Shown one piece after another: positions 16,385 through 24,142 of a stretch of DNA of 64,000 nucleotides. The position numbers were made by a program, and so were the translations under genes. The stretch lies in NCBI GenBank assembly GCA_027490305.1, contig JAIXYI010000088.1:124001-188000 (forward strand), in the 5' to 3' direction. The DNA is from Flavobacteriaceae bacterium (GTDB taxonomy: Bacteria > Bacteroidota > Bacteroidia > Flavobacteriales > Flavobacteriaceae). Position 1 is the first letter of the stretch. Each line of letters starts with the position of its first letter. A model generated the notes under the pieces. The model had not been told where the DNA came from. It saw only the letters and a list, made by a program, of their open reading frames with translations, and ran no database searches.

Positions 16385-18622
16385 ATGAAGCACATTTTCT
16401 ACGCATTACTTTGCCTGCCGCTAGCGGTGACGGCCCAACAGGAAGCCAAGAAGAAGGAAGGTGGTCATACCGACCAAAGCAAGTTCCGGCAGATGTATGA
16501 CCTGCTGGCGACGCCGAACTCGTATCGGACGGCCTCGGGCGCACCCGGACCGGATTATTACCAGCAACAGGCCGACTATAAAATGGACATCGAACTCGAT
16601 GATCGCAACCAACGTCTGTATGGCACCGAGACGATTACGTATCACAATAACGCCAAGGAACCGCTCGAATACCTTTGGATGCAACTCGACCAGAACGTCT
16701 TGGCGCGCGATTCACAATCGCCATTAGCAAACGATGAGGGTGCCGACCCGTCTATCGGTGTATTGGGTTTTTCGCGGAAATACCTACAGGAAAAATTCGA
16801 CGGGGGTTTCAAGATCGACTATGTAAAAGGTCCAGATGGCAAAGAACTGCCGCATACCGTCAATTATACGATGATGCGTATCGATTTGCCCAAACCGCTA
16901 CAGCACGGCGAGACGTTTACCTTCTCGGTCAAGTGGTGGTATAATATCAACAACTACCAGATCGAAGGCGGGCGCTCGGGCTATGAGCACTTCGATTCAG
17001 ACGGTAATAATCTCTATGTATTGGCACAGTTCTATCCACGGATGGCGGTCTACAACGACGTCGAAGGCTGGCAAAACATGCAGTTTTGGGGGGCGGGCGA
17101 ATTTGCGCTCCCGTTCGGCAATTTCGAGGTCAATATTACCGTTCCGGCCGACCACATCATGGAGGCGACCGGCGAACTGCAAAACCGTGCAGAAGTGTTT
17201 ACCGCCGCACAATTGAAGCGGTACCAGGATGCCCAGAAATCGTATGACAAACCGGTTATCGTAGTAACGGCGGAGGAAGCCGTGGCAGCAGAAAAAGGGT
17301 TTTCCGATAAGAAAAAGACCTGGCGGTTCAAAGCCGTCAACGTGCGGGATTTTGGTATTTCGACCTCCCGGAAGTTCATCTACGACGCGATGGCCGTGAA
17401 ATTGGGCGGGAAGGATGTCATGGCGATTTCGCTTTATCCGAAGGAAGGCAACCCGTTGTGGGAACAATATTCTACCCGAATCGTAGCGCATACCCTCAAA
17501 ACCTATTCGGCCCATACCTTCGACTATCCGTATCCAAAGGCCATTTCCATCAACGCGCAAGACCAGGGGATGGAGTATCCGATGATTTGTTGGAATTTCG
17601 GCCGGCCGGATGCTGACGGGAAGTACTCGGATCAGGTAAAATATGGCATGATGGGCGTAATCACACACGAAGTCGGACACAATTTCTTCCCGATGATCGT
17701 CAACTCGGATGAACGTCAGTGGACGTGGATGGATGAGGGACTGAATACGTTTCTGGAAACCCTGACGGAATTGGATTGGCAGGCCGATTTCCCAATCCGA
17801 CGCGGATTGCCGAAGTTGGTAGTGCCGTATATGAGTGGCGACCAATCCGGACTTGAGCCGATCATGACCAATTCTGAAAGCCTTCGCCAGTTTGGAAACA
17901 ACGCGTATGCCAAGCCCGCGGCCGGACTCTACATGCTGCGCGAAACCATTATGGGACGCGAGTTGTTCGACCACGCCTTTAAGACCTATGCCAACCGTTG
18001 GAAATTCAAACACCCAACGCCCGACGATTTCTTCCGGACGATGGAGGACGCTTCGGGTGTAGACCTCGACTGGTTCTGGCGCGGTTGGTTCTTCACGACC
18101 GATTACAGTGATATCGGCATCAAGGAAGTCAAGCGGTATTTCGTGACGGCCGAAGCGCCAAAAGGCTACAAGGCCCCGGAAACCGGACGTCGCCGTCGCC
18201 TCGCGAATGCGGGGGCACAGGTCTATATGATCGAAGAGGGAAGCGAGTCGTTCAAACCCGAACTCGATAAACCATTCGATGTGCAGCAGGTAGCGCCATT
18301 GGCCGATTTCATTGCCAAGAACTTTACGGCGGAAGAAAAAGCGAAACTGAAATCACCTAAGTATTTCTACGAAGTGACCTTTGACAAACCGGGCGGACTC
18401 GTCATGCCGCTTATTGTAGAACTCACGTTTGAGGATGGCACGACGGAAATACGACGGTTTCCACCACAGGTGTGGCGTTTCAACGACGCGGAAACCACGA
18501 AGTTGTTCGCAACCGATAAGAAATTGACGCAGATCGTAGTCGATCCTAAGCTGGAGACTGCCGATGTGGATACCACGAACAACAGTTGGCCCAAGCAAGC
18601 GGTAAAGTCAAAGTTTGATTAA
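16385..18622 (+). CDS. M1 family zinc metallopeptidase
   Basis: 745 residues with a signal peptide (MKHIFYALLCLPLAVTAQQ). The zinc site is complete: HEVGH at residues 428-432, then 18 residues and the third ligand in MDEGLNTF. The substrate loop reads QGMEYPMI instead of the GAMEN of classical aminopeptidases N, as is usual for this Bacteroidota subgroup. The N-terminal beta domain has YKMDIELDDRNQRLYGTETITYHN. The C-terminal part after about residue 590 is unlike ERAP-type domains. Likely a periplasmic aminopeptidase that trims peptides. It ends the operon with DUF6702 and the paralogous pair. Confidence 0.92.
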   Translation: MKHIFYALLCLPLAVTAQQEAKKKEGGHTDQSKFRQMYDLLATPNSYRTASGAPGPDYYQQQADYKMDIELDDRNQRLYGTETITYHNNAKEPLEYLWMQLDQNVLARDSQSPLANDEGADPSIGVLGFSRKYLQEKFDGGFKIDYVKGPDGKELPHTVNYTMMRIDLPKPLQHGETFTFSVKWWYNINNYQIEGGRSGYEHFDSDGNNLYVLAQFYPRMAVYNDVEGWQNMQFWGAGEFALPFGNFEVNITVPADHIMEATGELQNRAEVFTAAQLKRYQDAQKSYDKPVIVVTAEEAVAAEKGFSDKKKTWRFKAVNVRDFGISTSRKFIYDAMAVKLGGKDVMAISLYPKEGNPLWEQYSTRIVAHTLKTYSAHTFDYPYPKAISINAQDQGMEYPMICWNFGRPDADGKYSDQVKYGMMGVITHEVGHNFFPMIVNSDERQWTWMDEGLNTFLETLTELDWQADFPIRRGLPKLVVPYMSGDQSGLEPIMTNSESLRQFGNNAYAKPAAGLYMLRETIMGRELFDHAFKTYANRWKFKHPTPDDFFRTMEDASGVDLDWFWRGWFFTTDYSDIGIKEVKRYFVTAEAPKGYKAPETGRRRRLANAGAQVYMIEEGSESFKPELDKPFDVQQVAPLADFIAKNFTAEEKAKLKSPKYFYEVTFDKPGGLVMPLIVELTFEDGTTEIRRFPPQVWRFNDAETTKLFATDKKLTQIVVDPKLETADVDTTNNSWPKQAVKSKFD

Positions 18623-18650
18623 AGTGCAGGCAGGCCGGTGCTATTATTCG

Positions 18651-18658
18651 TATCTTTG
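18651..18658 (+). promoter_or_regulatory. Promoter -7 box TATCTTTG for tatA
   Basis: Perfect consensus, 20 nt before the tatA ATG and 28 nt after the M1 peptidase stop. Confidence 0.6.
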
Positions 18659-18678
18659 GCACCGATAAAACGAGAAGT

Positions 18679-19053
18679 ATGTTCGGTATCGGAGGCGGCG
18701 AAATTTTCCTGATCATCGTGGTGGCGCTGATGTTGTTCGGATCGGAGAACATTCCGCAGATTGCCCGTTCACTAGGTCGACTTATGGCCCAGGTGCGGCA
18801 TGCCACGGACGGCATCAAACACGAAATCCAGAAAAGTGCCGAAGAAAGTGGGCTCGACACCAAATCGCTCACCGGCGGCATCACCGACGAAATCGAGAAA
18901 GCCCGTCAGGGATTCACCAAAATGGTCACTGAACACACCCCTAATGATAATTTAGGGCTGGACGATATTACAAAGGGCGTTTCTGAAGAATACGGGAAAG
19001 CCGCCCAAGACATTGGGGATATCGCGGAAGGACCAATCAAACGCCAGCGTTGA
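18679..19053 (+). CDS. tatA: Twin-arginine translocase subunit TatA/TatB-like
   Basis: 124 residues. An N-terminal transmembrane segment (IGGGEIFLIIVVALMLFG) is followed by the Tat hinge and amphipathic helix (SENIPQIARSLGRLMAQVRHATDGIKHEI) and a charged tail. This is the pore-forming or coupling subunit of the Sec-independent export pathway in the inner membrane. The TatA and TatB subtypes are hard to separate in this phylum; the long tail leaves TatB possible. No tatC lies nearby. The stop overlaps the next ATG by one base (TGATG). Confidence 0.88.
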   Translation: MFGIGGGEIFLIIVVALMLFGSENIPQIARSLGRLMAQVRHATDGIKHEIQKSAEESGLDTKSLTGGITDEIEKARQGFTKMVTEHTPNDNLGLDDITKGVSEEYGKAAQDIGDIAEGPIKRQR

Positions 19054-19613
19054 TGGAGCGCATCCTACAATACGACTCCAATCTTTTTATTTACCTGAAC
19101 GGCCTCGGCTCTGAAACCTGGGACCCCTTTTGGCTGGCCGTTACCAAAATCGGGTATTGGATGCCATTTTATGTTTTTTTGCTGTGGTTGGTGCAACGCA
19201 AACTAGGCTGGAAACAAACGCTGTGGGTGTTGCTGTGCGTAGCCGTACTCATCACGGTGACCGACCAGGTGGTAAACCTCGTGAAGTCGCATTTCCAGCG
19301 GCCTCGACCGTGTAATGATGAAGGAATTTGCTACCTGATTCGTTCGGTGAAAACCAGTTCCAGTTTCAGCTTTTTCTCGGGGCACGCCGCCAATTCAATG
19401 GCAAATGCGACCTTCGTATTCTTACTGCTACGACGCCAGTATCGCCTGATGGGATTGTTGTTCTTCTGGCCGTTGGTGTTTGCGTATTCCCGCATCTATT
19501 TAGGACTCCACTACCCCGGCGACATCCTCGTGGGGTACACCTTCGGCGCGTTGATGGGCACGCTGTTTTTCCGTTTGTACCTGTGGTCGAAGGCGCGGGT
19601 TTTTCCTTCCTGA
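19053..19613 (+). CDS. PAP2 superfamily membrane phosphatase
   Basis: 186 residues with about five membrane segments. The three phosphatase motifs are present: KSHFQRPRP, SFFSGHAANS and SRIYLGLHYPGDILVG with the conserved His and Asp. Such enzymes dephosphorylate lipid pyrophosphates such as undecaprenyl diphosphate or phosphatidic acid derivatives at the inner membrane; the exact substrate cannot be told. The ATG at 19053 shares a base with the tatA stop. It ends 2 nt from the convergent O-methyltransferase. Confidence 0.9.
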   Translation: MERILQYDSNLFIYLNGLGSETWDPFWLAVTKIGYWMPFYVFLLWLVQRKLGWKQTLWVLLCVAVLITVTDQVVNLVKSHFQRPRPCNDEGICYLIRSVKTSSSFSFFSGHAANSMANATFVFLLLRRQYRLMGLLFFWPLVFAYSRIYLGLHYPGDILVGYTFGALMGTLFFRLYLWSKARVFPS

Positions 19614-19615
19614 TC

Positions 19616-20257
19616 CTACAAAACCCGACTCACGGTGAGTCCGTCGCGGATGGGAAGCAGCACCGTTTCCACCCGAGGATCCCGTTTCAGTAGTTCGTTG
19701 TATTCCAACAGTACACGGGTACTTTTGTCGTTTGCTTTTACCTCTTCCAACACTTTTCCACTCCACAACACATTGTCCGACAGGATAATGCCGCCTTTTG
19801 ACATCATCGGCACGATCAATTCGAAATAGTGGGGGTAATTTTCTTTATCCGCATCGATGAAAACCAAATCATACGTATTGGAAAGCGTGGGCAGGATGTC
19901 GAGCGCATGGCCCAAATGTTGTGTAATCTGTGGGCCCCATGGGGAAGCATCGAAATACCGACGCTGGAAATCAAATAATTCTTCGTTGTTGTCGAGTGTA
20001 TCGATGGTACCGCCATCCGCAAGTCCTTCAGCCAAACAAAGCGTCGCATACCCCGTATACGTCCCGATCTCAAGGATGTGCCGGGGTCGCACCAATTTGG
20101 AAAGCAGGCTCAGCACACGTCCCTGGAAGTGACCCGACAACATCCGGGGTTGCAGGATTTTCAAATGGGTCTCGCGGTTGAGTTGGGCCAGTAGCTCCGG
20201 CTCATCTTCCGAGTGGCGGGCGACGTAATCTTCGAGTTCTTCGGAGAGGAAGTGCAT
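19616..20257 (-). CDS. Class I O-methyltransferase (CCoAOMT-like, PF01596 type)
   Basis: 213 residues from the ATG at 20257 (MHFLSEELEDYVARHS), where family members start; the open frame runs 100 codons further but overlaps the upstream region of rlmN. The SAM motif I is LEIGTYTGYATLCLAEGL, followed by IDTLDNNEE, LVFIDADKENYPHYFELI and ILSDNVLWSGKV. The Asp-Asn pair fits a metal-dependent O-methyltransferase acting on catechol-like or similar hydroxyls. The substrate is unknown. It is monocistronic and divergent from rlmN. Confidence 0.92.
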   Translation of the reverse strand: MHFLSEELEDYVARHSEDEPELLAQLNRETHLKILQPRMLSGHFQGRVLSLLSKLVRPRHILEIGTYTGYATLCLAEGLADGGTIDTLDNNEELFDFQRRYFDASPWGPQITQHLGHALDILPTLSNTYDLVFIDADKENYPHYFELIVPMMSKGGIILSDNVLWSGKVLEEVKANDKSTRVLLEYNELLKRDPRVETVLLPIRDGLTVSRVL

Positions 20258-20456
20258 GGAAATTAGGAAATTAGCGAATGAAAGCCAAAACAGAAAGGGT
20301 TCTGTGTTGTGGCGTAAAGGTAGCAAATGTGTAACAGAGGAGCTTTTTATAGGTTGTAAAATTAGCGAAGCAGGGAGACTGTCCGCGAGTTTTCCAGTCC
20401 TTTCGGGTTCAACGTATCGCCTCTCGCTCAGAAACGCGCATCCCAAAATTTCGATG

Positions 20457-20464
20457 TACCTTTG
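20457..20464 (+). promoter_or_regulatory. Promoter -7 box TACCTTTG, 4 nt before the rlmN ATG
   Basis: Perfect TAnnTTTG. With the usual start-site distance transcription would begin at or within a few bases of the ATG at 20469, giving a leaderless mRNA. Confidence 0.6.
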
Positions 20465-20468
20465 CGCC

Positions 20469-21509
20469 ATGCAAACCGAGAAGCGGGACATACGGGCGCT
20501 GAGCAAGCAGCAACTGCGTGATTTTTTTGTAGCGAATGGCGACCAGGCCTTTCGTGGCAACCAGGTCTATGAGTGGCTGTGGAGCAAGGGCGCGCATTCG
20601 TTTGACGACATGACGAATGTGGCGAAAGCCACGCGCCAGATGCTGGAAGATCATTTTGTGATCAACCACATCCGGGTTGACCAGATGCAACGCAGCGAGG
20701 ACGGTACGCTCAAGAACGCCGTTCGCCTGCACGACGGACTCATTGTCGAGAGCGTATTGATTCCGACCGAAACCCGCACCACGGCTTGTGTCTCAAGCCA
20801 GGTGGGTTGTAGCCTCGACTGCGAATTTTGCGCCACCGCACGCCTCAAAAGGATGCGGAACCTGAACCCCGACGAAATTTACGACCAGGTGGTGGCCATC
20901 GACCGCGAAAGTCGTTTGTATCACGGGCATCCGCTCTCGAATATCGTGTTTATGGGGATGGGCGAGCCGTTGATGAACTACAATAACGTGCTGAAGGCCA
21001 TTGAAATGATCACGTCGGAGGAAGGCCTGGGCATGTCGCCAAAGCGAATTACCGTGTCGACCTCGGGCGTGTCAAAAATGATCCGCAAGATGGCAGACGA
21101 AGGCGTGAAGTTCAAATTGGCCGTTTCCCTGCATTCCGCCATTGAGGAAACCCGCAACCGGATCATGCCCTTCACCAAGAATTTTCCGCTGACCGAACTT
21201 CGCGACGCCCTTGACTATTGGTACCGACAAACGAAAAGCCGGGTCACCTATGAATATGTCGTCTGGAAAGGCATCAATGACGACAAAGCCTCGATCGACG
21301 CCCTCGTGCGGTTCTGCAAGCACGTGCCGTGTAAGGTCAACCTGATCGAATACAATCCGATTGACGACGGCGAATTCCAACAAGCGGATGAAGCTGCCAT
21401 CAATGCCTATATCAAGTCGTTGGAAGCCCACGACATCGTCGTAAAGGTCCGCCGCAGCCGCGGAAAAGACATCGATGCCGCCTGCGGGCAGTTGGCAAAT
21501 AAATCCTAA
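20469..21509 (+). CDS. rlmN: 23S rRNA (adenine-2503-C2)-methyltransferase, dual-specificity RlmN
   Basis: 346 residues. A radical SAM enzyme that methylates A2503 in 23S rRNA and A37 in some tRNAs. The iron-sulfur cluster motif is CSLDCEFCATARL; also present are IVFMGMGEPLMNYNNV, ITVSTSGVSKMI, KLAVSLHSAIEETRNRIMP and, near the end, GKDIDAACGQL with the catalytic cysteine that carries the methyl group. I chose the ATG at 20469 (MQTEKRDIRALSKQQL), which fits family starts; the promoter box then lies 4 nt upstream. Monocistronic. Confidence 0.96.
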   Translation: MQTEKRDIRALSKQQLRDFFVANGDQAFRGNQVYEWLWSKGAHSFDDMTNVAKATRQMLEDHFVINHIRVDQMQRSEDGTLKNAVRLHDGLIVESVLIPTETRTTACVSSQVGCSLDCEFCATARLKRMRNLNPDEIYDQVVAIDRESRLYHGHPLSNIVFMGMGEPLMNYNNVLKAIEMITSEEGLGMSPKRITVSTSGVSKMIRKMADEGVKFKLAVSLHSAIEETRNRIMPFTKNFPLTELRDALDYWYRQTKSRVTYEYVVWKGINDDKASIDALVRFCKHVPCKVNLIEYNPIDDGEFQQADEAAINAYIKSLEAHDIVVKVRRSRGKDIDAACGQLANKS

Positions 21510-21552
21510 ACCACTTCCCCCTACGATGAATAGGGCTAAGGCGCTACTCACG

Positions 21553-21618
21553 ACTGCTATTGCCACTGCCACTGTGACTGCGACTGTGACTGCGACTAGC
21601 ACCGCGACCAGCACCGCG
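21553..21618. repeat. Hexanucleotide tandem array
   Basis: Eleven 6-mers of the type ACTGCG/ACTGTG/ACCGCG (ACTGCT, ATTGCC, ACTGCC, ACTGTG, ACTGCG, ACTGTG, ACTGCG, ACTAGC, ACCGCG, ACCAGC, ACCGCG), placed between rlmN and the promoter of the polyprenyl synthase. It is unlike the other arrays, whose period is 7. Confidence 0.75.
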
Positions 21619-21659
21619 ACTTTCCACACACGAGCCTCCATTCTTTCCCCGTTTAAGGT

Positions 21660-21667
21660 TATATTTG
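21660..21667 (+). promoter_or_regulatory. Promoter -7 box TATATTTG, 4 nt before the polyprenyl synthase ATG
   Basis: Perfect consensus with a GGCA spacer to the ATG at 21672. It predicts a leaderless or nearly leaderless mRNA. Confidence 0.6.
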
Positions 21668-21671
21668 GGCA

Positions 21672-22652
21672 ATGAAAATCACGGAGCAGATCAAGCAGCC
21701 TATTTTCGCCGAAATGGAACTTTTCGAAAAGAAGTTCCACGATGCCATGGCATCACGGGTGGCGCTCCTGAACCGCATCACCTATTATATCGTTAACCGA
21801 AAAGGGAAGCAGATGCGTCCCATGTTCGTGTTTTTGTCTGCGAAGATGGTATTTGGTGGCACCGTTAACGAACGTACCTACCGCGGGGCTTCCGTGATCG
21901 AGCTTATCCACACCGCCACGCTCGTTCATGACGATGTGGTCGACGACAGCAACCGCCGCCGGGGGTTTTTCTCCATCAATGCCTTATGGAAAAACAAGAT
22001 TGCGGTTTTGGTGGGCGACTACCTGCTGTCGAAAGGCTTGTTGCTTTCCATTGACAACGGCGATTTCGACCTCTTGCGGATTATCTCAGTGGCCGTGCGT
22101 GAGATGAGCGAGGGCGAACTACTTCAGATTGAAAAAGCGAGACGCCTCGATATCACCGAGCAGGTGTATTACGAAATCATCCGCCAAAAAACCGCCACGC
22201 TCATCGCCGCATGTTGCGCATTGGGTGCCCGATCGGTCGCGCCAGACGACGATGCCACGGTCGAGAAGATGCGAAAGTTCGGGGAGTTGATCGGGATGGC
22301 CTTCCAGATAAAAGACGACCTCTTCGACTATACCGATGATGCGATCGGGAAACCGACCGGCATAGACATCAAAGAGCAGAAAATGACACTGCCGCTCATT
22401 TACGTACTCAACACCTGCTCTAAAAAAGACAAAGACTGGCTGATCAATTCGATCAAAAACCACAATAAAGACAAAAAACGGGTGCGAGAGGTCATCCAGT
22501 TCGTAAAAGAACAATTAGGACTCGCGTATGCCGAGCAGAAAATGCGGGACTTCCGTGACGAGGCACTGGAACTTTTGTCGACCTTTCCCCATTCCGACTA
22601 TCGCGCGGCGTTGGAGTTGATGGTGGAGTATGTGATTGAGAGGAAGAAGTAG
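21672..22652 (+). CDS. Polyprenyl diphosphate synthase (trans-isoprenyl, IspB-like)
   Basis: 326 residues. Condenses isopentenyl diphosphate onto allylic diphosphates to make a long-chain polyprenyl diphosphate, probably the menaquinone side chain. The first Asp-rich motif is LVHDDVVDDSNRRRG and the second is IKDDLFDYTDDAIGKPTG, followed by KMTLPLIYVL. Chain length cannot be set from sequence alone; six to eight units are usual in this group. The last codons and the following purine-rich heptamer array share the same composition. Monocistronic, with its promoter box 4 nt before the ATG. Confidence 0.93.
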   Translation: MKITEQIKQPIFAEMELFEKKFHDAMASRVALLNRITYYIVNRKGKQMRPMFVFLSAKMVFGGTVNERTYRGASVIELIHTATLVHDDVVDDSNRRRGFFSINALWKNKIAVLVGDYLLSKGLLLSIDNGDFDLLRIISVAVREMSEGELLQIEKARRLDITEQVYYEIIRQKTATLIAACCALGARSVAPDDDATVEKMRKFGELIGMAFQIKDDLFDYTDDAIGKPTGIDIKEQKMTLPLIYVLNTCSKKDKDWLINSIKNHNKDKKRVREVIQFVKEQLGLAYAEQKMRDFRDEALELLSTFPHSDYRAALELMVEYVIERKK

Positions 22653-22656
22653 GAGG

Positions 22657-22712
22657 GAGAGAAGAAAGAGGAGAGAGGAGAGAAGAAAGAGGCAAGAGGG
22701 AAGGGAGACAGG
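22657..22712. repeat. Degenerate heptanucleotide tandem array 3 (purine-rich)
   Basis: A 21-nt triple unit GAGAGAA-GAAAGAG-GAGAGAG (22657-22677) followed by GAGAGAA-GAAAGAG-GCAAGAG (22678-22698) and GGAAGGG-AGACAGG. It begins 4 nt after the stop of the polyprenyl synthase. Confidence 0.65.
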
Positions 22713-22870
22713 GTACTATCCTTTAGGGAGTTTTCTTTTTCAATAGTTATTTAAGTGTTGATTTTCAATTGTTTATCCTCTTTTGTTTTTGTTTTCGATT
22801 TTTTTTCAGTTCCCATACAACGTTTTGACGTCTTTTTTCGTCTTGGGTCCAAATACACCATCGAAGAGGT

Positions 22871-23431
22871 TTGAAAGTAATCGATTTACATGCTGATGAG
22901 AAGGAGTTGATCCGACTCGCCATCGACCGCAACCGGCACGCACAGCAGCTGATGTACCAGCGCCATGCACCGAAGATGCTGGGGGTGTGCCGGCAGTATA
23001 TCAAAGACGTTCACCAGGCCGAGGATGTGATGATCACCGCGTTTATGAAAGTGTTTACGAACCTCGCCCATTTTGAAGGGAAGGGGAGTTTTGAAGGATG
23101 GATACGGCGGATCATGGTCAACGAATGCCTTTCGTATCTGCGGGCTCACCGCCGCATCGGTTTTCTGGAAGACAAGCCGTATGCCGAGCCGGGTTTCAAC
23201 GACATCGAATGCAACCTGTCAGTAGAAGCCATTCAGTCTCTGATCGACGATATGCCTGACGGTTTTCGGACGATCTTCAACCTCTACGTAATCGAAGGGT
23301 ATAAACACAAAGAGATCGCGGAAATGCTTGACATCCACGAAGGCACGTCGCGATCGCAGTTTGCAGCGGCCCGGAGGCATCTGCAGGAACGAATCCAAAA
23401 ATTAGAAATGTATGGCAACGGAACGGAATAA
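22871..23431 (+). CDS. ECF-type RNA polymerase sigma factor
   Basis: 186 residues. Region 2 reads LMYQRHAPKMLGVCRQYIKDVHQAEDVMITAFMKVF with GSFEGWIRRIMVNECLSYLR; region 4 has FRTIFNLYVIEGYKHKEIAEMLDIHEGTSRSQF. The start is probably TTG at 22871 (KVIDLHADEKELIRLA), because relatives begin with the same words; no ATG lies at that place. It directs RNA polymerase to a small regulon. The next gene, whose frame begins at or before its stop, looks like its anti-sigma partner, and a barrel protein follows. Targets are unknown. Confidence 0.9.
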   Translation: MKVIDLHADEKELIRLAIDRNRHAQQLMYQRHAPKMLGVCRQYIKDVHQAEDVMITAFMKVFTNLAHFEGKGSFEGWIRRIMVNECLSYLRAHRRIGFLEDKPYAEPGFNDIECNLSVEAIQSLIDDMPDGFRTIFNLYVIEGYKHKEIAEMLDIHEGTSRSQFAAARRHLQERIQKLEMYGNGTE

Positions 23432-23432
23432 A

Positions 23433-24116
23433 ATGGAGGAGGATTTCAGGATAAAATTAGGGCAACGGGAAATCACGCCCTCCGAAGGCGCATGGGATCG
23501 TCTGGATGCTATGCTGGCCGTAGCAGAAGGCAAAAAGAAACGCGATTTCCGTTGGCTGTATATCGCGGCCAGTATACTGGGCTTTGCTTTGATTGCCACC
23601 TGGTTTTTCGGCAGCACACAGGAAATGACCGATACGGCACGTCCGAGGGTGGTGGTCAACCAAACAGAGGAGACGCAGGCAACCCCGGAAGCCACACTGC
23701 CGACGCCTAAACAATCGGCAGCCCCAACAGCAGTTGCGGTCCGAACACCTAAAACGGACGGTCATACGGAAAGGCCATCTGTAAAGATGCCTGCTGTGCA
23801 TCCGACCAATGAAACGGGAGCCGCCGTAGTGGGGGTGGCCCAGAATACTTCCAATGAAATCATCCATCAAAAGACCGGGCAGGTCGCACCGAAGCCGGTA
23901 GCGGTTGACGCAGCCGCATTACTGGCTTCGGTCGACAATAAGGGAAAGGTGTCGGTTACGTTTTCCGGTAAGGAAAAGGTAAAAGTCGACGCCGCCAGCC
24001 TCTTATCGCAGGTCGACGGTGAACTCGATATGACCTTTCGCGAGAAGGCCCTCCGTACGGTGACACGCAACTACCAAAATGTCAAGGTAGCGCTGTCGAA
24101 CCGGAACAATGAATAG
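23433..24116 (+). CDS. Putative membrane anti-sigma factor
   Basis: 227 residues from the ATG at 23433, just after the sigma factor stop; an alternative ATG at 23412 would overlap the sigma gene by 20 nt. The N-terminus is cytoplasmic (MEEDFRIKLGQREITPSEGAWDRLDAML, a phrase typical of flavobacterial genes that follow ECF sigma factors), then one transmembrane segment (LYIAASILGFALIATWFF). The periplasmic part is low in complexity and rich in Thr, Pro, Ala and Val, ending in ALRTVTRNYQNVKVALSNRN. The role as inhibitor of the neighbouring sigma factor is inferred from position and topology. Confidence 0.7.
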   Translation: MEEDFRIKLGQREITPSEGAWDRLDAMLAVAEGKKKRDFRWLYIAASILGFALIATWFFGSTQEMTDTARPRVVVNQTEETQATPEATLPTPKQSAAPTAVAVRTPKTDGHTERPSVKMPAVHPTNETGAAVVGVAQNTSNEIIHQKTGQVAPKPVAVDAAALLASVDNKGKVSVTFSGKEKVKVDAASLLSQVDGELDMTFREKALRTVTRNYQNVKVALSNRNNE

Positions 24117-24142
24117 CAATCATCAATCAAATTTCAATAGTT

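Noticed and set aside
16997-18013. A 338-codon open frame on the minus strand
   Set aside because: Antisense shadow of the M1 peptidase gene with its intact zinc site.
21553-21618. Coding sequence for a Thr/Ala repeat protein
   Set aside because: The hexamers keep a frame open by their period, but there is no start context or conserved flank; it lies between a stop codon and a promoter.
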